From the NCBI GenBank assembly GCA_016196905.1, contig JACPWV010000054.1, positions 1 to 14,570 of the forward strand: 14,570 nucleotides of DNA, read 5' to 3'. Below, one piece after another: positions 13,933 through 14,570 of this stretch. Below the pieces are notes generated by a model. The model was not told where the DNA came from and searched no databases. It was given only the letters and a program-made list of their open reading frames with translations. The position numbers and the translations under genes are program-made. Origin of the DNA: Chloroflexota bacterium (GTDB lineage: Bacteria > Chloroflexota > Anaerolineae > UBA7937 > JACPPX01). The stretch's first letter is position 1. Every line of letters begins with the position of its first letter.

Positions 13933-13965
13933 AGGCCGTGCCTCTGCGGAACGCTGGCACGGCCT
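13933..13965 (-). terminator. Hairpin between rpmF and fabD (possible attenuator)
   Basis: AGGCCGTGCC (13933-13942) pairs perfectly with GGCACGGCCT (13956-13965) around a 13-nt loop. On the minus strand it is followed only by CCTTTGCG, a weak T-tract, so it may damp or process the transcript rather than stop it fully. Its place just after the rpmF stop fits separating abundant L32 mRNA from fabD. Confidence 0.4.
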
Positions 13966-13986
13966 GCACCTGGGATGCGATCTGAC

Positions 13987-14193
13987 CTACTCGCGCTTCT
14001 TGGCGGCCTCCAATTCCAGCACCTCCCGTCCGCGATAGGTCCCGCAGTTGGGGCAGACACGGTGTGCTGGCCGAGGCTCTTTGCAACGGGGGCAGGGCAC
14101 CAGCCTGAGGCGTCCGCCCAAGGCGGACTTCCATTGGCTGTGATGCGCCCCGCGCCGGGCCTGAGATCGCTTTCGCTTGGGTACCGGGGGCAT
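13987..14193 (-). CDS. rpmF: 50S ribosomal protein L32
   Basis: 68 residues with the basic L32 N-terminus (MPPVPKRKRSQARRGAHHSQW) and a zinc-ribbon of four Cys (CPRC and CPNC, residues 34-37 and 47-50) followed by GTYRGREVLE. The four Cys identify the zinc-binding form of L32. It lies after a DUF177/YceD gene, the order found in most bacteria. AAAGGA is about 12 bases before the ATG, somewhat far. Confidence 0.96.
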   Translation of the reverse strand: MPPVPKRKRSQARRGAHHSQWKSALGGRLRLVPCPRCKEPRPAHRVCPNCGTYRGREVLELEAAKKRE

Positions 14194-14241
14194 CTTACGG
14201 GCAGATCCTTTCTTTAAAGAGGTGAACTCGCAGATGATCGA

Positions 14242-14570
14242 TTAAAGCAGCTCGCGCAGGGCAGCCAAGCGGGGATCGCCGGCCGCCTCATGCTGGTGTT
14301 CCGAAGCCTGGTTGAGGTTTTGGCCGCACTGATCGCACAGCCCCGCGCAACTATCACGGCACACTGGGTACATCGGCAAGGACAGGAAGATGCTCTGGCG
14401 CACCACCTCGGTCAGGTCTAAGCTGTGGTGCTCATCGATGGCCGTCTCCGCCCGCCTCTCCAACACGGCTAGAGACGCCCCGCTGAGGATATCCACGCTG
14501 GGTCGGAACTCCTCCTCGATCTCCAGTTGGAGAGGGACGCTGAAATGCTCCAGGCAGCGGCGGCACTCGA
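14242..14570 (-). CDS. DUF177 (YceD) family protein, 5' truncated at window edge
   Basis: The frame is open to the end of the window; about 108 C-terminal residues are seen. The visible part starts ECRRCLEHF, the typical CxRCLE motif of DUF177, then a Glu-rich stretch (EIEEEF), DLTEVVRQSIFLSLPMYPVC and the second Cys pair in GLCDQCGQNLN. The GTG at 14496 is inside the domain and is not the start. The protein is encoded next to rpmF in most bacteria and has been linked to 23S rRNA metabolism in plants and E. coli. Both Cys pairs are intact. Confidence 0.92.
   Translation of the reverse strand, partial: ECRRCLEHFSVPLQLEIEEEFRPSVDILSGASLAVLERRAETAIDEHHSLDLTEVVRQSIFLSLPMYPVCRDSCAGLCDQCGQNLNQASEHQHEAAGDPRLAALRELL

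Overview
The window is a GC-rich bacterial segment with almost every gene on the minus strand. The gene order (DUF177/yceD–rpmF–fabD–fabG–Asp23–nusB–tatA–tatC), a COG2403-type GTPase, and stand-alone DUF35 proteins paired with SCP2-thiolase-like proteins suggest a Chloroflexota-like bacterium. This placement is an inference from gene content; no phylogenetic marker was compared.

Layout, left to right. 1-655 (+): the 3' part of a SIMPL-domain protein, ended by a strong intrinsic terminator. 726-947 and about 952-1671 (-): a DUF2007 small protein and a CPBP-family membrane protease. 1721-6439 (-): an acyl-CoA dehydrogenase, two DUF35 (zinc ribbon plus OB-fold) proteins and two SCP2-thiolase-like proteins. 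6678-7991 (-): a COG2403 P-loop GTPase-like protein. 8086-9804 (-): both subunits of a glutaconate-type CoA-transferase. Together 1721-9804 looks like a degradation module in which a carboxylic acid is activated by CoA transfer, desaturated, and acted on by thiolase-fold/DUF35 complexes. Both thiolase-like proteins lack the catalytic Cys, the GHP His and the C-terminal CxG Cys, so they are more likely lyases (as in Ltp2-type retro-aldolases) or non-thiolytic enzymes than true thiolases. 9832-14570 (-): a conserved housekeeping block (DUF177 and L32 proteins, fatty-acid synthesis, an Asp23 protein, NusB and the Tat translocase).

The most striking feature lies between the two blocks. A MerB (alkylmercury lyase) family gene at 9832-10512 is interrupted by one in-frame TGA (10051-10053). 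That codon aligns with the catalytic Cys159 of MerB, and the reading frame continues through the conserved C-terminal half. Starting 19 nt after the TGA is the loop of a perfect 7-bp hairpin with the apical tetraloop GGUC flanked by A and U, the same AGGUCU apex as the E. coli fdhF SECIS, at nearly the same distance. The best reading is a selenoprotein organomercurial lyase homologue with Sec at the metal-binding catalytic position. Its start lies inside the 3' end of tatC, which itself appears to have lost its sixth membrane segment.

There is no gene-free stretch above 300 bases. The two longest gaps (5095-5287 and 6440-6677) carry inverted-repeat structures, described as separate entries.
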